NCBI RefSeq assembly: GCF_017948245.1
Contig: NZ_CP072865.1
Coordinates: 2,505,501 to 2,569,500, forward strand
Reading direction: 5' to 3'
DNA length: 64,000 nucleotides
Origin: Rhizobium sp. NLR16a
GTDB taxonomy: Bacteria > Pseudomonadota > Alphaproteobacteria > Rhizobiales > Rhizobiaceae
Every line of letters begins with the position of its first letter. Position 1 is the first letter of the stretch. Made by a program: the position numbers and the translations under genes. Positions 28,923-36,973 of the stretch are shown here, one piece after another. The notes under the pieces were generated by a model. That model had not been told where the DNA came from, did not search any database, and saw only the letters and a list, made by a program, of their open reading frames with translations.

Positions 28923-30989
28923 ATGATGAAGAACCGTGCCGGCTTGCTGGCCCTTGCAGTGCTCGTAATCGCAATCCTACTCATGGTATTCTTCGTCATG
29001 CCGCGCATCGGCGGCGATGCATCCAAAATCGGCGACGCCATCAACCAGGCGGGCACGGAGCTCAAGAACACGGTTAACGAAGCGGCAAAGACATCACGCT
29101 CTGCCGTGGCCGACTCGGCTGCGGTCGGCGATCAGGTTAGACGCCTTTCGGCCGATGCCGGCATGGCGCTCGGCGAGTTGAAGGCGCTGTTCGCCGACGG
29201 CAAAGGCCCAGCCACCGATGTCTTCACAGCCGCCAAAACCAAGGCCATGAATACGCTCACCGCACTTGTCGGCTTCACCGTTCCCGAGGGCATCGATCCC
29301 GCAACACAGGCCATTGCCGCCAAGGCCAAGGAAGGCGGTGCCAAGGCGCTCGCCATCGTGCAGTCGCTGCCGGAAAACATCGCCGATGCGCCTGCCGCGA
29401 TTGCCAAGGCCGAAGCTGCGCTGATCGGCGCGCCGGAGCCAGCCTCTGCCGCGACCGCGGCGGCCGCAAATTCCGGCTCGAAGGTTCCCGCCTTCGACGT
29501 CCTGCGCGTCGAGCCTGATGGATCGACCGTCATCGCCGGCTCCGCCGAGCCGAACGGTAAGCTCGAAGTACTCGACGGCGAAAAGGTGGTGACGACGGCC
29601 GATGTCGGCCCGAGCGGCGATTTCGCCGCCGTCCTCGACGACCCGCTTCCGGCCGGGGACCACCAGCTCGTGCTCAAGGTGACGGGCAAGGATGGCAAGA
29701 CCGCTCTTTCCGAAGAAGTCGCCACCGTTTCCGTGCCGAAGGACGGCAATGCCGCCAACCTGCTCGCCATGGTCTCCAAGCCCGGCGCGGCGAGCCGCAT
29801 CATCACGGCGCCGACGGGCGGCACCGAGGTCGCCGACGCCGCCAATCCATTGGCGCCGGCTGCCGACAAGCCGGCAACCAGCGAGGCTGCGACTGCTCCC
29901 GCTGCAGCCGACGCGCCTTCCGCAACAGCAGCACCGACCGGTGAGCTGGCGCTGCAGACGCCCGGTCTGCCCGGCGCCTCCGCCGGTGGGACAGACGCGG
30001 CGCCGGCTGTTCCCGGTGCTGGCGAAACCGACAAGGCCACTGCGCCCGATGTGATGGTCAACGCCGTGGAGATCGAGGGCAACAAGATCTTCATTGCGGG
30101 CATGGCTCGGGCCCACGCCAAGGTCCTCGGTTATGCCGACGACAGCCTTGTCGGCCAGGACACGGCCGGTCCCGACGGCCATTTCGTCATCGACGGCGTC
30201 GCGGCCCTTTCGGTCGGCGATCATAAGATTCGCGTCGACGTCGTCGATCCCGCGGGCAAGGTGATCGTGCGGGCCGCGGTGAACTTCAATCGCCCGGCCG
30301 GCGATCAGGTGCGGGTTGCTGCTCAAGCCGGCCCCGCCGATGCAAATGGTGCTTCCTCGATGGTGCCGCTCGACGAAGGTGAACTCGGCAAACTCAAGGC
30401 CGAAGCCGGCAAGGCGTTCGGGCTTTTGAAGGGGCTGTTTGCCGATGGCAAGCTGCCCGGCGACGAACAGCTGGCGGCGGCGCGCTCGGCAACGGAATTC
30501 GCGCTGCGGTCTGTCGCCGACTTCCGCCCGGCAGCCGATGCGTCCGACAGCTTCAAGCAGGCCTCCGGCTCCTCCTCGCAAACCGCCGCCAAGGCGCTGA
30601 AAATGCTGCAGGATCTGCCGAAGGATGCAAAATCGGTCGGCGCCGGGCTCGACGGGTTGGGTGTGATCATCGGTGAACTGACCGACACGCCCGCACCGGC
30701 CGCGCCCACCGCAAACGATGCTGCGAGCAATCAGCCGAAGACGATCGAACAGGCGCCGCTGACGGCAAACAATGCGGCGGTCATCATCCGCCGCGGCGAC
30801 ACGCTGTGGCAGATTTCTCGCCGCACCTACGGCCTCGGCGTGCGTTATACAACGATCTACATCGCCAACGAGGACAAGATCGTCGACCCTGATCGCATCC
30901 GTCCCGGCCAGATTTTCGGCCTGCCGAAGGATGCGCTGCCGAACGCCGAGGAACTGCACCGCAAACGGCTCTCCAAGCAGCACCTCTAA
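28923..30989 (+). CDS. LysM-domain membrane-anchored protein with mirrored domain duplication
   Basis: 688 residues from ATG 28923, with GGGAG 8 nt upstream. Order: membrane anchor (about 7-26), Ala-rich helical module A (75-170, with ALGELKALFADGKGP), Ig-like module B (190-272), Ala/Pro linker (276-375), Ig-like module B' (376-460), helical module A' (483-588, with AFGLLKGLFADGKLPG), and a C-terminal LysM (619-670, IIRRGDTLWQISRRTYG). LysM binds peptidoglycan, so a periplasmic wall-associated role is likely. A and A', and B and B', resemble each other but occur in opposite order. A strong terminator follows. Confidence 0.85.
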   Translation: MMKNRAGLLALAVLVIAILLMVFFVMPRIGGDASKIGDAINQAGTELKNTVNEAAKTSRSAVADSAAVGDQVRRLSADAGMALGELKALFADGKGPATDVFTAAKTKAMNTLTALVGFTVPEGIDPATQAIAAKAKEGGAKALAIVQSLPENIADAPAAIAKAEAALIGAPEPASAATAAAANSGSKVPAFDVLRVEPDGSTVIAGSAEPNGKLEVLDGEKVVTTADVGPSGDFAAVLDDPLPAGDHQLVLKVTGKDGKTALSEEVATVSVPKDGNAANLLAMVSKPGAASRIITAPTGGTEVADAANPLAPAADKPATSEAATAPAAADAPSATAAPTGELALQTPGLPGASAGGTDAAPAVPGAGETDKATAPDVMVNAVEIEGNKIFIAGMARAHAKVLGYADDSLVGQDTAGPDGHFVIDGVAALSVGDHKIRVDVVDPAGKVIVRAAVNFNRPAGDQVRVAAQAGPADANGASSMVPLDEGELGKLKAEAGKAFGLLKGLFADGKLPGDEQLAAARSATEFALRSVADFRPAADASDSFKQASGSSSQTAAKALKMLQDLPKDAKSVGAGLDGLGVIIGELTDTPAPAAPTANDAASNQPKTIEQAPLTANNAAVIIRRGDTLWQISRRTYGLGVRYTTIYIANEDKIVDPDRIRPGQIFGLPKDALPNAEELHRKRLSKQHL

Positions 30990-31020
30990 AAGGTAGCGCC
31001 TTAAGCGCAACGCGACATGA

Positions 31021-31058
31021 TGAGACCGGGCGGGAGAAACGCCCGGTCTCACTTTTCC
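31021..31058 (+). terminator. Rho-independent terminator after the LysM gene
   Basis: A 12-bp stem TGAGACCGGGCG / CGCCCGGTCTCA with a 7-base loop, followed by CTTTTCCC. It separates the LysM gene from the ABC exporter. Confidence 0.85.
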
Positions 31059-31199
31059 CGGCCCCTGTACGTGTTGCATTCCTCGATCCGACGCCCTATC
31101 TGCCGGTGGCGGTTCGGGATTCAGGTAAGCGCGCCAGGCGCGCCCCTGCCCTACGCCTTGCCGGACATCGAAGCAAATCATCCGGACTGGAGACACGGC

Positions 31200-33080
31200 A
31201 TGGCAAACGGCAAGACAGTTTCGGAATCACACCTGCTGCGGACGCTATTCAACCTCTGGCCCTATATGTGGCCGGCCGGGCGAACCGACCTCAAGATGCG
31301 GGTCGTCTGGGCGTCGGTCTATCTGCTGATCTCCAAGTTCGTCCTGCTGCTCGTCCCTTATTTCTTCAAGTGGTCCACCGATGCACTGAACGGCAGGATG
31401 GACCTCGCAGGCGGCGCGGTACCGCCGCTCCTTGCCGGCGCCATCGCCCTCGTCATCGCCTATAACGTCACCAGGCTGATCCAGCTCGGCCTCAACCAGC
31501 TGCGCGACGCGCTCTTTGCCAGCGTCGGGCAACATGCGGTGCGCCAGCTCGCCTACAAGACCTTCGTGCACATGCACGAGCTGTCGCTGCGTTTCCATCT
31601 GGAGCGAAAGACCGGCGGGCTGTCGCGCATCATCGAGCGCGGCACCAAGGGCATCGAGACGATCGTGCGCTTCACGATCCTCAATTCCGTTCCGACCGTC
31701 ATCGAATTTTTGTTGACGGCGGTGATCTTCTGGTGGGGCTACGGCTTCTCCTATCTTGCCGTCACCGCCTTTACCGTCTGGGCCTATATCTGGTTTACGA
31801 TCCGCGCATCCGACTGGCGCATCGCCATCCGCCGCTCGATGAACGACAGCGACACTGACGCCAACACCAAGGCGATCGACTCTCTGCTCAATTTCGAAAC
31901 CGTCAAATATTTCGGCAACGAGGAGATGGAGGCCAAACGCTTCGACAAGTCGATGGAACGCTACGAGAAAGCGGCGACCGACGTCTGGACGTCGCTCGGC
32001 TGGCTGAACTTCGGCCAGGGTGTCATTTTCGGTATCGGCACCACCATCATGCTGGTGCTGTCGGCGCTGGCGGTGCAGCGCGGCGAGCAGACGGTTGGCG
32101 ATTTCGTCTTCGTCAATTCGATGCTGCTGCAGCTTTCCGCGCCGCTCAATTTCATCGGTTTCGTCTACCGCGAAATCCGCCAGGGTCTGACCGACATCGA
32201 GCAGATGTTCGATTTGCTCGAGGTGAAGGCGGAGGTCAAGGATGCCCCCGGCGCGGCCGAGCTTCGGATCCACAAGGGCGCGATCTCCTTCAAGGATGTA
32301 CACTTCGCTTACGATTCGGCGCGTCCGATCCTGAAAGGCATTTCCTTCGAGGTGCCGGCCGGCAAGACGGTCGCGGTGGTGGGGCCGTCGGGCGCCGGAA
32401 AATCGACGCTGTCGCGCCTGCTCTACCGTTTCTACGATATCCAGAGCGGCACCATCACCGTCGACGGCCAGGATATCCGCACCGTGACGCAGAAGAGCCT
32501 GCGCTCTCATATCGGCATGGTGCCGCAGGATACCGTGCTGTTCAATGACACGGTCGCCTACAATATCCGCTACGGCCGCACGTCGGCGAGCGATGGCGAG
32601 GTGTTTGCGGCGGCCGAGGTGGCACAGATCGCCCATTTCATCGAGACGCTGCCCGAAGGCTTCGATACCAAGGTTGGCGAGCGCGGGCTCAAGCTTTCCG
32701 GCGGCGAGAAACAGCGTGTGGCGATCGCCCGCACCATCCTCAAGGCGCCGCCGATCCTGATCCTCGACGAAGCGACATCGGCCCTCGATACGACGACGGA
32801 ACGGGAAATCCAGACGGCCCTCGACGTGGTTTCGAAGAACCGGACGACCTTGGTCATCGCCCACCGGCTTTCGACCGTCATCGGCGCGGACGAGATCATC
32901 GTGCTCAAAAGCGGCGAGATCGCCGAACGTGGCACGCATGCCGCCCTTCTCGAAAGGAACGGCCTCTATGCCTCGATGTGGAACCGCCAGCGTGAGGCGA
33001 CGCAGGCGGAGGAGCATCTGAAGCAGGTGCGCGACAGCGACGAGATGGGCGTGATCACGCGGCTTGCCCCGGCAGGCTGA
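31200..33080 (+). CDS. Atm1/HMT1-type ABC exporter (membrane-ATPase half-transporter)
   Basis: 626 residues from ATG 31200 (MANGKTVSESHLLRTLFNLWPYMWP), preceded by CTGGAGACACGGC. Six membrane spans are followed by an ATPase domain with Walker A GPSGAGKSTL, signature LSGGEKQRVAIARTIL, Walker B ILILDEATSALD and the switch His in VIAHRLSTV. The N-terminal region and NFETVKYFGNEEMEAKRF match the ABCB7/Atm1 group, which exports glutathione-linked sulfur or metal compounds. A longer in-frame start at 31017 lies in the terminator of the previous gene and is rejected. The inserted cassette begins 22 bp after its stop. Confidence 0.92.
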   Translation: MANGKTVSESHLLRTLFNLWPYMWPAGRTDLKMRVVWASVYLLISKFVLLLVPYFFKWSTDALNGRMDLAGGAVPPLLAGAIALVIAYNVTRLIQLGLNQLRDALFASVGQHAVRQLAYKTFVHMHELSLRFHLERKTGGLSRIIERGTKGIETIVRFTILNSVPTVIEFLLTAVIFWWGYGFSYLAVTAFTVWAYIWFTIRASDWRIAIRRSMNDSDTDANTKAIDSLLNFETVKYFGNEEMEAKRFDKSMERYEKAATDVWTSLGWLNFGQGVIFGIGTTIMLVLSALAVQRGEQTVGDFVFVNSMLLQLSAPLNFIGFVYREIRQGLTDIEQMFDLLEVKAEVKDAPGAAELRIHKGAISFKDVHFAYDSARPILKGISFEVPAGKTVAVVGPSGAGKSTLSRLLYRFYDIQSGTITVDGQDIRTVTQKSLRSHIGMVPQDTVLFNDTVAYNIRYGRTSASDGEVFAAAEVAQIAHFIETLPEGFDTKVGERGLKLSGGEKQRVAIARTILKAPPILILDEATSALDTTTEREIQTALDVVSKNRTTLVIAHRLSTVIGADEIIVLKSGEIAERGTHAALLERNGLYASMWNRQREATQAEEHLKQVRDSDEMGVITRLAPAG

Positions 33081-33090
33081 AGCGGGAGGC

Positions 33091-33102
33091 GGTAGCGTTA
33101 CC
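33091..33102. repeat. 12-bp direct repeat flanking the cassette, left copy
   Basis: GGTAGCGTTACC, identical to 34658-34669 in the same orientation and exactly abutting the terminal inverted repeat. Interpreted as a target site duplication. Confidence 0.75.
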
Positions 33103-33130
33103 CAGCCACTAACGTAAATGTGGAATCGCT
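33103..33130. repeat. Left terminal inverted repeat of the cassette
   Basis: 28 bp, beginning CAGCCACTAACGTAAATG; complementary to 34630-34657 except at position 3. Confidence 0.85.
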
Positions 33131-33132
33131 GG

Positions 33133-33157
33133 AACGATCTTCAGCAATCGTTTTTTT
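33133..33157 (+). terminator. Terminator just inside the left cassette end
   Basis: AACGAT, 8-base loop, ATCGTT merging into a run of seven T (33151-33157). On the plus strand it would stop transcripts of the ABC exporter soon after they enter the cassette and shield the oppositely oriented clpP. Confidence 0.65.
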
Positions 33158-33167
33158 GCGGCAAGGC

Positions 33168-33779
33168 TTATAGGCTGCTGGTGTCTTCCCGAACCTTCAG
33201 AATACGGTCTATAAGACCCCATTCAAGCGCTTCCTCCGCCGTCATGAAGCGGTCGCGATCCATCCCGCGCTCAAAGTCGTCGTAGGAACGTCCGCAATGC
33301 TCCGCGTAGAGCCGCGTCATGCGTTGCTTGGTCTTTAAAATTTCCTCGGCATGAATCAACATGTCGGAAGCCTGTCCTTGAAAGCCGCCGGAGGGCTGAT
33401 GAATGAGGATACTGGCATTGGGCAATGCGGCTCTTCCGCCGGGTTCGCCTGCCATCAGCAGGAACGATCCCATTGAACGGGCCGTCCCCATGCAAAGTGT
33501 ATGTACCGGCGCACGGATGAAGCGCATGGTGTCGTACATGGCCAGGCCGCTGGTCACGCCGCCGCCCGGCGAATTGATATAGAGGTTGATGGGCTTTTTC
33601 GGGTTTTCCGCTTCCAGAAACAGCAGTTGCGCGCAGACGAGCGCCGAAACGGTATCGTTCACCTCGCCATTGAGGAAGATAATCCGCTCGCGCAGAAGCC
33701 GGGAATAGATATCAAAGGATCGCTCCCCCCGGCTGGACTGTTCTATGACCATAGGGACGAGTTGCATCGCTTCGCGCAT
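33168..33779 (-). CDS. clpP: ATP-dependent Clp protease proteolytic subunit (accessory ClpP)
   Basis: 203 residues, full length. The catalytic triad is intact: Ser102 in [14 protein letters not shown], His127 in ILIHQPSGG, Asp176 in [34 protein letters not shown] is the canonical ClpP core. It has no adjacent ATPase gene, and rhizobia usually carry a main clpP next to clpX elsewhere, so this is an additional, orphan copy. It is third gene of the arsR-SRPBCC-clpP set inside the cassette (45-bp gap), which puts it under ArsR control. It must borrow ClpA or ClpX, or work without them. Confidence 0.93.
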   Translation of the reverse strand: MREAMQLVPMVIEQSSRGERSFDIYSRLLRERIIFLNGEVNDTVSALVCAQLLFLEAENPKKPINLYINSPGGGVTSGLAMYDTMRFIRAPVHTLCMGTARSMGSFLLMAGEPGGRAALPNASILIHQPSGGFQGQASDMLIHAEEILKTKQRMTRLYAEHCGRSYDDFERGMDRDRFMTAEEALEWGLIDRILKVREDTSSL

Positions 33780-33824
33780 CGGCGACCTCCAGACTTTCAG
33801 AAGCTAAGGGGAAGGCTCGCCGGG

Positions 33825-34184
33825 TCAGGCGGCGAGCATGAGAGGCGGGCTGTTGCCGTTCGCCGGCGCTCTTGTCCTTCCATCGAATCTTGCGTCCGTC
33901 AGTTGGTGGACGATCCGAAGGCAGGTGCCGCCAATGGCATTCGGGGTGATCGTGAATGTCACAATACTTTCAAGGAAAGGCGGGGTATCGTCACGCAGCT
34001 TGTAGCGAACTTCCTGGCCCGGGGTGACGGTGATCGCATCGGGATCAGCCAATGCTTCCTTCGGCAACCATCTTTCCCGAAGTTCAGGAACGGTGACGGC
34101 ACGCCAGACCTTTTGCGGCGGATCGCCCAAGTCAAACTCCAACTCGACGCCGCTATCCTGCTCCTTGGTCTTCCCTTTGTTCAT
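33825..34184 (-). CDS. SRPBCC (AHSA1-like) domain protein
   Basis: 119 residues from ATG 34184. It has the START-like fold pattern: VELEFDLGDPPQKVWRAVTVPELRERWL at the N terminus, then the GQEVRYKLRDD and ESIVTFTITP strands. It overlaps the arsR stop in ATGA (34181-34184). ArsR/SRPBCC pairs are widespread in proteobacteria; the SRPBCC protein is thought to bind a small hydrophobic ligand, but none is known here. An upstream extension in the arsR gene is rejected. Confidence 0.85.
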   Translation of the reverse strand: MNKGKTKEQDSGVELEFDLGDPPQKVWRAVTVPELRERWLPKEALADPDAITVTPGQEVRYKLRDDTPPFLESIVTFTITPNAIGGTCLRIVHQLTDARFDGRTRAPANGNSPPLMLAA

Positions 34185-34495
34185 TGATCCATGTCCTTCA
34201 GCAAGACTTTGAGTGCTGCGATACGCTCCGGCCAATAGGCGCGGTATTTTGCGAGCCACTGGGCGATGAGAGCCAACCCATCGGGGTTGACTTCGTAATT
34301 CACGAAACGCCCCTGTCGTTCTTCCCTCACGAGCTTTGCACTGCGCAGAACCGCGAGGTGTTGCGACATCGCCGGTTGGCTAATCTCCATGCCCTCGCGC
34401 AAGGCACTCGCGTTCATGCTACCTGCCACCAGCTTCTCAAAGATCGCACGGCGGGTCGGGTCTGCCAAAGCTCGGAAAAAGTCATTCTCGATCAT
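34181..34495 (-). CDS. ArsR family transcriptional repressor
   Basis: 104 residues from ATG 34495. Winged helix: FRALADPTRRAIFEKLVAG, SALREGMEISQPAMSQHLAVLRSAKLVREERQGRFVNYEV. There is no cysteine at all, so the usual ELCVCDL metal site is absent and it is unlikely to sense metals through thiols. First gene of the cassette operon, coupled to the SRPBCC gene by a 4-bp overlap. No ribosome binding site precedes the ATG, and a promoter with the expected spacing suggests a leaderless transcript. A palindromic operator lies in that promoter. Confidence 0.9.
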   Translation of the reverse strand: MIENDFFRALADPTRRAIFEKLVAGSMNASALREGMEISQPAMSQHLAVLRSAKLVREERQGRFVNYEVNPDGLALIAQWLAKYRAYWPERIAALKVLLKDMDQ

Positions 34496-34530
34496 GAAAA
34501 CACATAAGCACGTACTTATGCGATTCGCAA
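34495..34530 (-). promoter_or_regulatory. Probable promoter of the arsR operon, leaderless
   Basis: Read on the minus strand: TTGCGA (34525-34530), 17-bp spacer, TTATGT (34502-34507), six bases, then the ATG at 34495. With this spacing transcription would begin at or next to the start codon. Confidence 0.5.
34503..34520. promoter_or_regulatory. Candidate ArsR operator
   Basis: CATAAG-cacgta-CTTATG, a dyad with perfect 6-bp arms lying between and over the predicted -35 and -10 boxes. ArsR-family repressors bind such interrupted dyads to block RNA polymerase, so autoregulation is likely. Confidence 0.65.
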
Positions 34531-34629
34531 GCAATTTCGAGGCAGCTTTCTGTTGCTGCGGAAATCCTAGCCGATGTCCGCATCGGGCCGAAGCCGGTCA
34601 AAAGCTACATAGTGGGATCATAAAACCTT

Positions 34630-34657
34630 AGCGATTCCACATTTACGTTAGTGGATG
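34630..34657. repeat. Right terminal inverted repeat of the cassette
   Basis: 28 bp, complementary to 33103-33130 with one mismatch; inward-reading sequence starts CATCCACTAACG. Confidence 0.85.
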
Positions 34658-34669
34658 GGTAGCGTTACC
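34658..34669. repeat. 12-bp direct repeat flanking the cassette, right copy
   Basis: GGTAGCGTTACC, identical to 33091-33102. The sequence is nearly palindromic itself, which could mark a preferred target. Confidence 0.75.
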
Positions 34670-34782
34670 GGCTTTTGTTGTTCAGAACCACGACGGCGGA
34701 ACCAGGGCCAGGGTCGCAGCATTGCTCAGGAGCTGGTTTTTCGCTAACCAGCAAAAACCGAAAAGCAAGGAGACCGGCAGCC

Positions 34783-35481
34783 ATGAGCCTGTTCAACACG
34801 GTTCGCAACACGATCGTGCCCGTGCACAAGGAGGGTTACCCCTTCGTCGCCGCCTTCTTCGTCGCATCGCTGGTGCTGGGCTGGATCTTCAAGCCGCTCT
34901 TCTGGATCGGCATGATCTTCACGCTTTGGTGCGCCTATTTCTTCCGTGATCCCGATCGGGTGACCCCGCAGGACGACGATCTCGTGATCTCTCCCGCCGA
35001 CGGCAAGGTCTCGGCGATCCAGATGGTGACCCCGCCGGCAGAGCTCGACCTCGGCTCCGAGCCGATGCTGCGCATTTCCGTCTTCATGAACGTCTTCAAC
35101 TGCCATGTGAACCGGGCGCCGATGCGCGGGCGCATCGTCAGCATCAACTACCGCTCCGGCAGCTTCGTCAACGCCGAACTCGACAAGGCGAGCGAGGACA
35201 ACGAGCGCAACGGGCTGGTGATCGAAACGCGGCACGGCCAGATCGGCGTCGTGCAGATTGCCGGCCTCGTGGCGCGGCGTATTCTTTGCTGGGCAAACAC
35301 CAACGAGCCGCTGGACGCCGGCGAACGTTTCGGACTGATCCGTTTCGGCTCGCGGCTCGACGTGTTCCTGCCCGCCAGTGCGGCGCCACGCGTCTCGCTC
35401 GGTCAGACGGCGATTGCCGGGGAAACCGTCATCGCCGAATTCGCCTCCGCCAAGGGTCCGGTCATCAGCCGCCGCAGCTAA
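34783..35481 (+). CDS. psd: Phosphatidylserine decarboxylase proenzyme
   Basis: 232 residues from ATG 34783, with AAGCAAGGAGACC upstream. This is the short (type II) bacterial form: an N-terminal membrane segment ([16 protein letters not shown]), [28 protein letters not shown], and the self-cleavage site Gly189-Ser190 in [11 protein letters not shown], which generates the pyruvoyl group. It converts phosphatidylserine to phosphatidylethanolamine. It is followed by pssA 56 bp later, the enzyme for the preceding step. Confidence 0.96.
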   Translation: MSLFNTVRNTIVPVHKEGYPFVAAFFVASLVLGWIFKPLFWIGMIFTLWCAYFFRDPDRVTPQDDDLVISPADGKVSAIQMVTPPAELDLGSEPMLRISVFMNVFNCHVNRAPMRGRIVSINYRSGSFVNAELDKASEDNERNGLVIETRHGQIGVVQIAGLVARRILCWANTNEPLDAGERFGLIRFGSRLDVFLPASAAPRVSLGQTAIAGETVIAEFASAKGPVISRRS

Positions 35482-35537
35482 AGCGCGGAACCTCCGCGCC
35501 TTTGCCGGAATTGCTCAAGGAACGATTGGAACGCGAC

Positions 35538-36383
35538 ATGGAAACACCCTTTCCGCCTTTCGAGCCAAACGGCCCGGATGATTCCGCCCGCGGCCCACGC
35601 CTGCGCGAGATTCCGTTCCGCCTCGTCTTTCCGAACCTCATCACCATTCTGGCGATCTGCGCAGGCTTGACCGGCATCCGGCTCGCTTTCGAGAACCGTT
35701 ACGAACTCGCCGTCGCAATGGTGCTGCTCGCCGCCTTCCTCGACGGCATCGACGGGCGCGTGGCGCGGCTGATGAAGGCGACTTCGAAGTTCGGCGCGCA
35801 GATGGATTCGCTTGCCGATATCGTCAATTTCGGCGTTGCGCCTGCTCTCGTCGTCTATGTCTTCGCGCTCGACCAGGCCCGCTCGCTCGGCTGGATCGCC
35901 GCGCTGATTTATGCGATCGCCGCCGGCCTTCGCCTTGCTCGCTTCAATGTCATGGCTGAGCGCGAAAACAAGGCGAGCTGGCAATCGGAATATTTCGTCG
36001 GAGTTCCCGCGCCGGCCGGCGCCATGCTGGTGCTGCTGCCGGTCTATCTCGGCTTCCTCGGCCTGGCGACGGACCGCACCTTCGCCTATCTCTCTTCGGT
36101 CTATACCGTTGCCATCGCCTTCCTGCTCATCAGCCGGCTGCCGGTCTGGTCGGGCAAATCTGAAGGCAACCGCTTGCGGCGCGATCTGGTGCTGCCGATG
36201 ATGCTCGGTGTTGTGCTCTATGTGGCCCTGCTGATGAGCTACACCTGGGAGGTAATGGTCTTCACCGTTGCCGCCTACCTCGTCTCCCTTCCCTTCGGCG
36301 CTCGCAGATGGCGGCGGAAATATGGAACCCTGACGATCGAAGAACCCGGCGTCGGCGACGACGATATCGGCCGGCACATCTGA
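35538..36383 (+). CDS. pssA: CDP-diacylglycerol-serine O-phosphatidyltransferase
   Basis: 281 residues from ATG 35538. The CDP-alcohol phosphatidyltransferase signature is in DGIDGRVARLMKATSKFG followed by AQMDSLAD (Asp/Gly/Ala-Arg ... Gly ... Asp ... Asp). About eight hydrophobic segments. It makes phosphatidylserine, the substrate of Psd. AAGGAACG lies about 18 nt upstream; an earlier TTG could add a few residues. A terminator follows at 36478. Confidence 0.95.
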   Translation: METPFPPFEPNGPDDSARGPRLREIPFRLVFPNLITILAICAGLTGIRLAFENRYELAVAMVLLAAFLDGIDGRVARLMKATSKFGAQMDSLADIVNFGVAPALVVYVFALDQARSLGWIAALIYAIAAGLRLARFNVMAERENKASWQSEYFVGVPAPAGAMLVLLPVYLGFLGLATDRTFAYLSSVYTVAIAFLLISRLPVWSGKSEGNRLRRDLVLPMMLGVVLYVALLMSYTWEVMVFTVAAYLVSLPFGARRWRRKYGTLTIEEPGVGDDDIGRHI

Positions 36384-36477
36384 CCTGCGCGCGCTTCCGG
36401 ATTCTCCCGGGCCACGGAATTGCTTCTCTCCCTGTTGTCGCCTGTTCCCGGACATACGCCCACGCGTCTTCCCGGGG

Positions 36478-36499
36478 AAAACCGCTCTGCGGTTTTTTT
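36478..36499 (+). terminator. Rho-independent terminator after psd-pssA
   Basis: AAAACCGC, loop TCT, GCGGTTTT continuing into a run of T (36493-36499). Closes the psd-pssA operon. Confidence 0.85.
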
Positions 36500-36667
36500 G
36501 GAACCGCTACCTTCAGTAAGTATTAACCAACGTAGGCTTCAGTTAAGCCTCGCGAATTATGGTGGGCGTTCACAAATCCTGATAAGCGACGCCGCCGTTT
36601 TGTCGCTATTTCCGACGAAAAGCAAAATTACAAAATACCCAGGGAAGCAACACGCAAGGAGAGTATC

Positions 36668-36814
36668 GTGACTTCGAAGAAGAGCAGTACCGGCGAACAA
36701 CAGGCGGCCAAGCCAGACCTCGCCGCCAACTATCGCCCGGTCGGCTTGAAGGCCGTTGCCGCCGCATCGCTGATGGCAAAGAACAAGCCGGACAGCGTCA
36801 AGAAATCCGCTTGA
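36668..36814 (+). CDS. Small hypothetical protein, 48 residues
   Basis: Starts at GTG 36668 with a perfect AAGGAG ribosome binding site eight bases upstream. The product is basic and Ala/Lys-rich (MTSKKSSTGEQQ ... NYRPVGLKAVAAASLMAKNK ... SVKKSA) with no hydrophobic segment. It lies alone after the pssA terminator with about 170 bp of AT-richer upstream DNA that could hold a promoter. I do not recognise a family. The ribosome binding site and codon usage make it likely to be real. Confidence 0.7.
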   Translation: MTSKKSSTGEQQAAKPDLAANYRPVGLKAVAAASLMAKNKPDSVKKSA

Positions 36815-36973
36815 AGCGCCGAGCTTCGAACAGCAGTCATCCGCGCTTCACGTTCGGTTTCTGGCCCATCCGGCATGGCGTCATCCCAAGACTGCGGCAT
36901 GGCTCTCGTGACCTGCCTTAAGCATCGCGGGTGAGCCGAACAGCGGCCGTGCCGGAAGCGGCCGGTCCCGCTT

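Larger units (their letters stand above)
33103..34657. mobile_element. Transposase-less cassette carrying arsR-SRPBCC-clpP (1555 bp)
   Basis: The ends are 28-bp terminal inverted repeats (33103-33130 and 34630-34657) matching at 27 of 28 positions; the right end reads CATCCACTAACG inward. An exact 12-bp direct repeat lies outside each end. The interior holds three minus-strand genes and no transposase. This is the form of a mobile insertion cassette moved in trans by a related transposase. Long duplications of 10-13 bp and CAT ends are features of the IS4/IS231 family, so an IS4-family source is a reasonable guess. Its neighbours are core genes (ABC exporter and psd). Confidence 0.7.

Noticed and set aside
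33091..34669. Reading the flanks as simple 40-bp inverted repeats
   Set aside because: The outer 12 bp match 12/12 as direct repeats but only 10/12 as inverted repeats, so a target duplication plus 28-bp inverted ends fits better.
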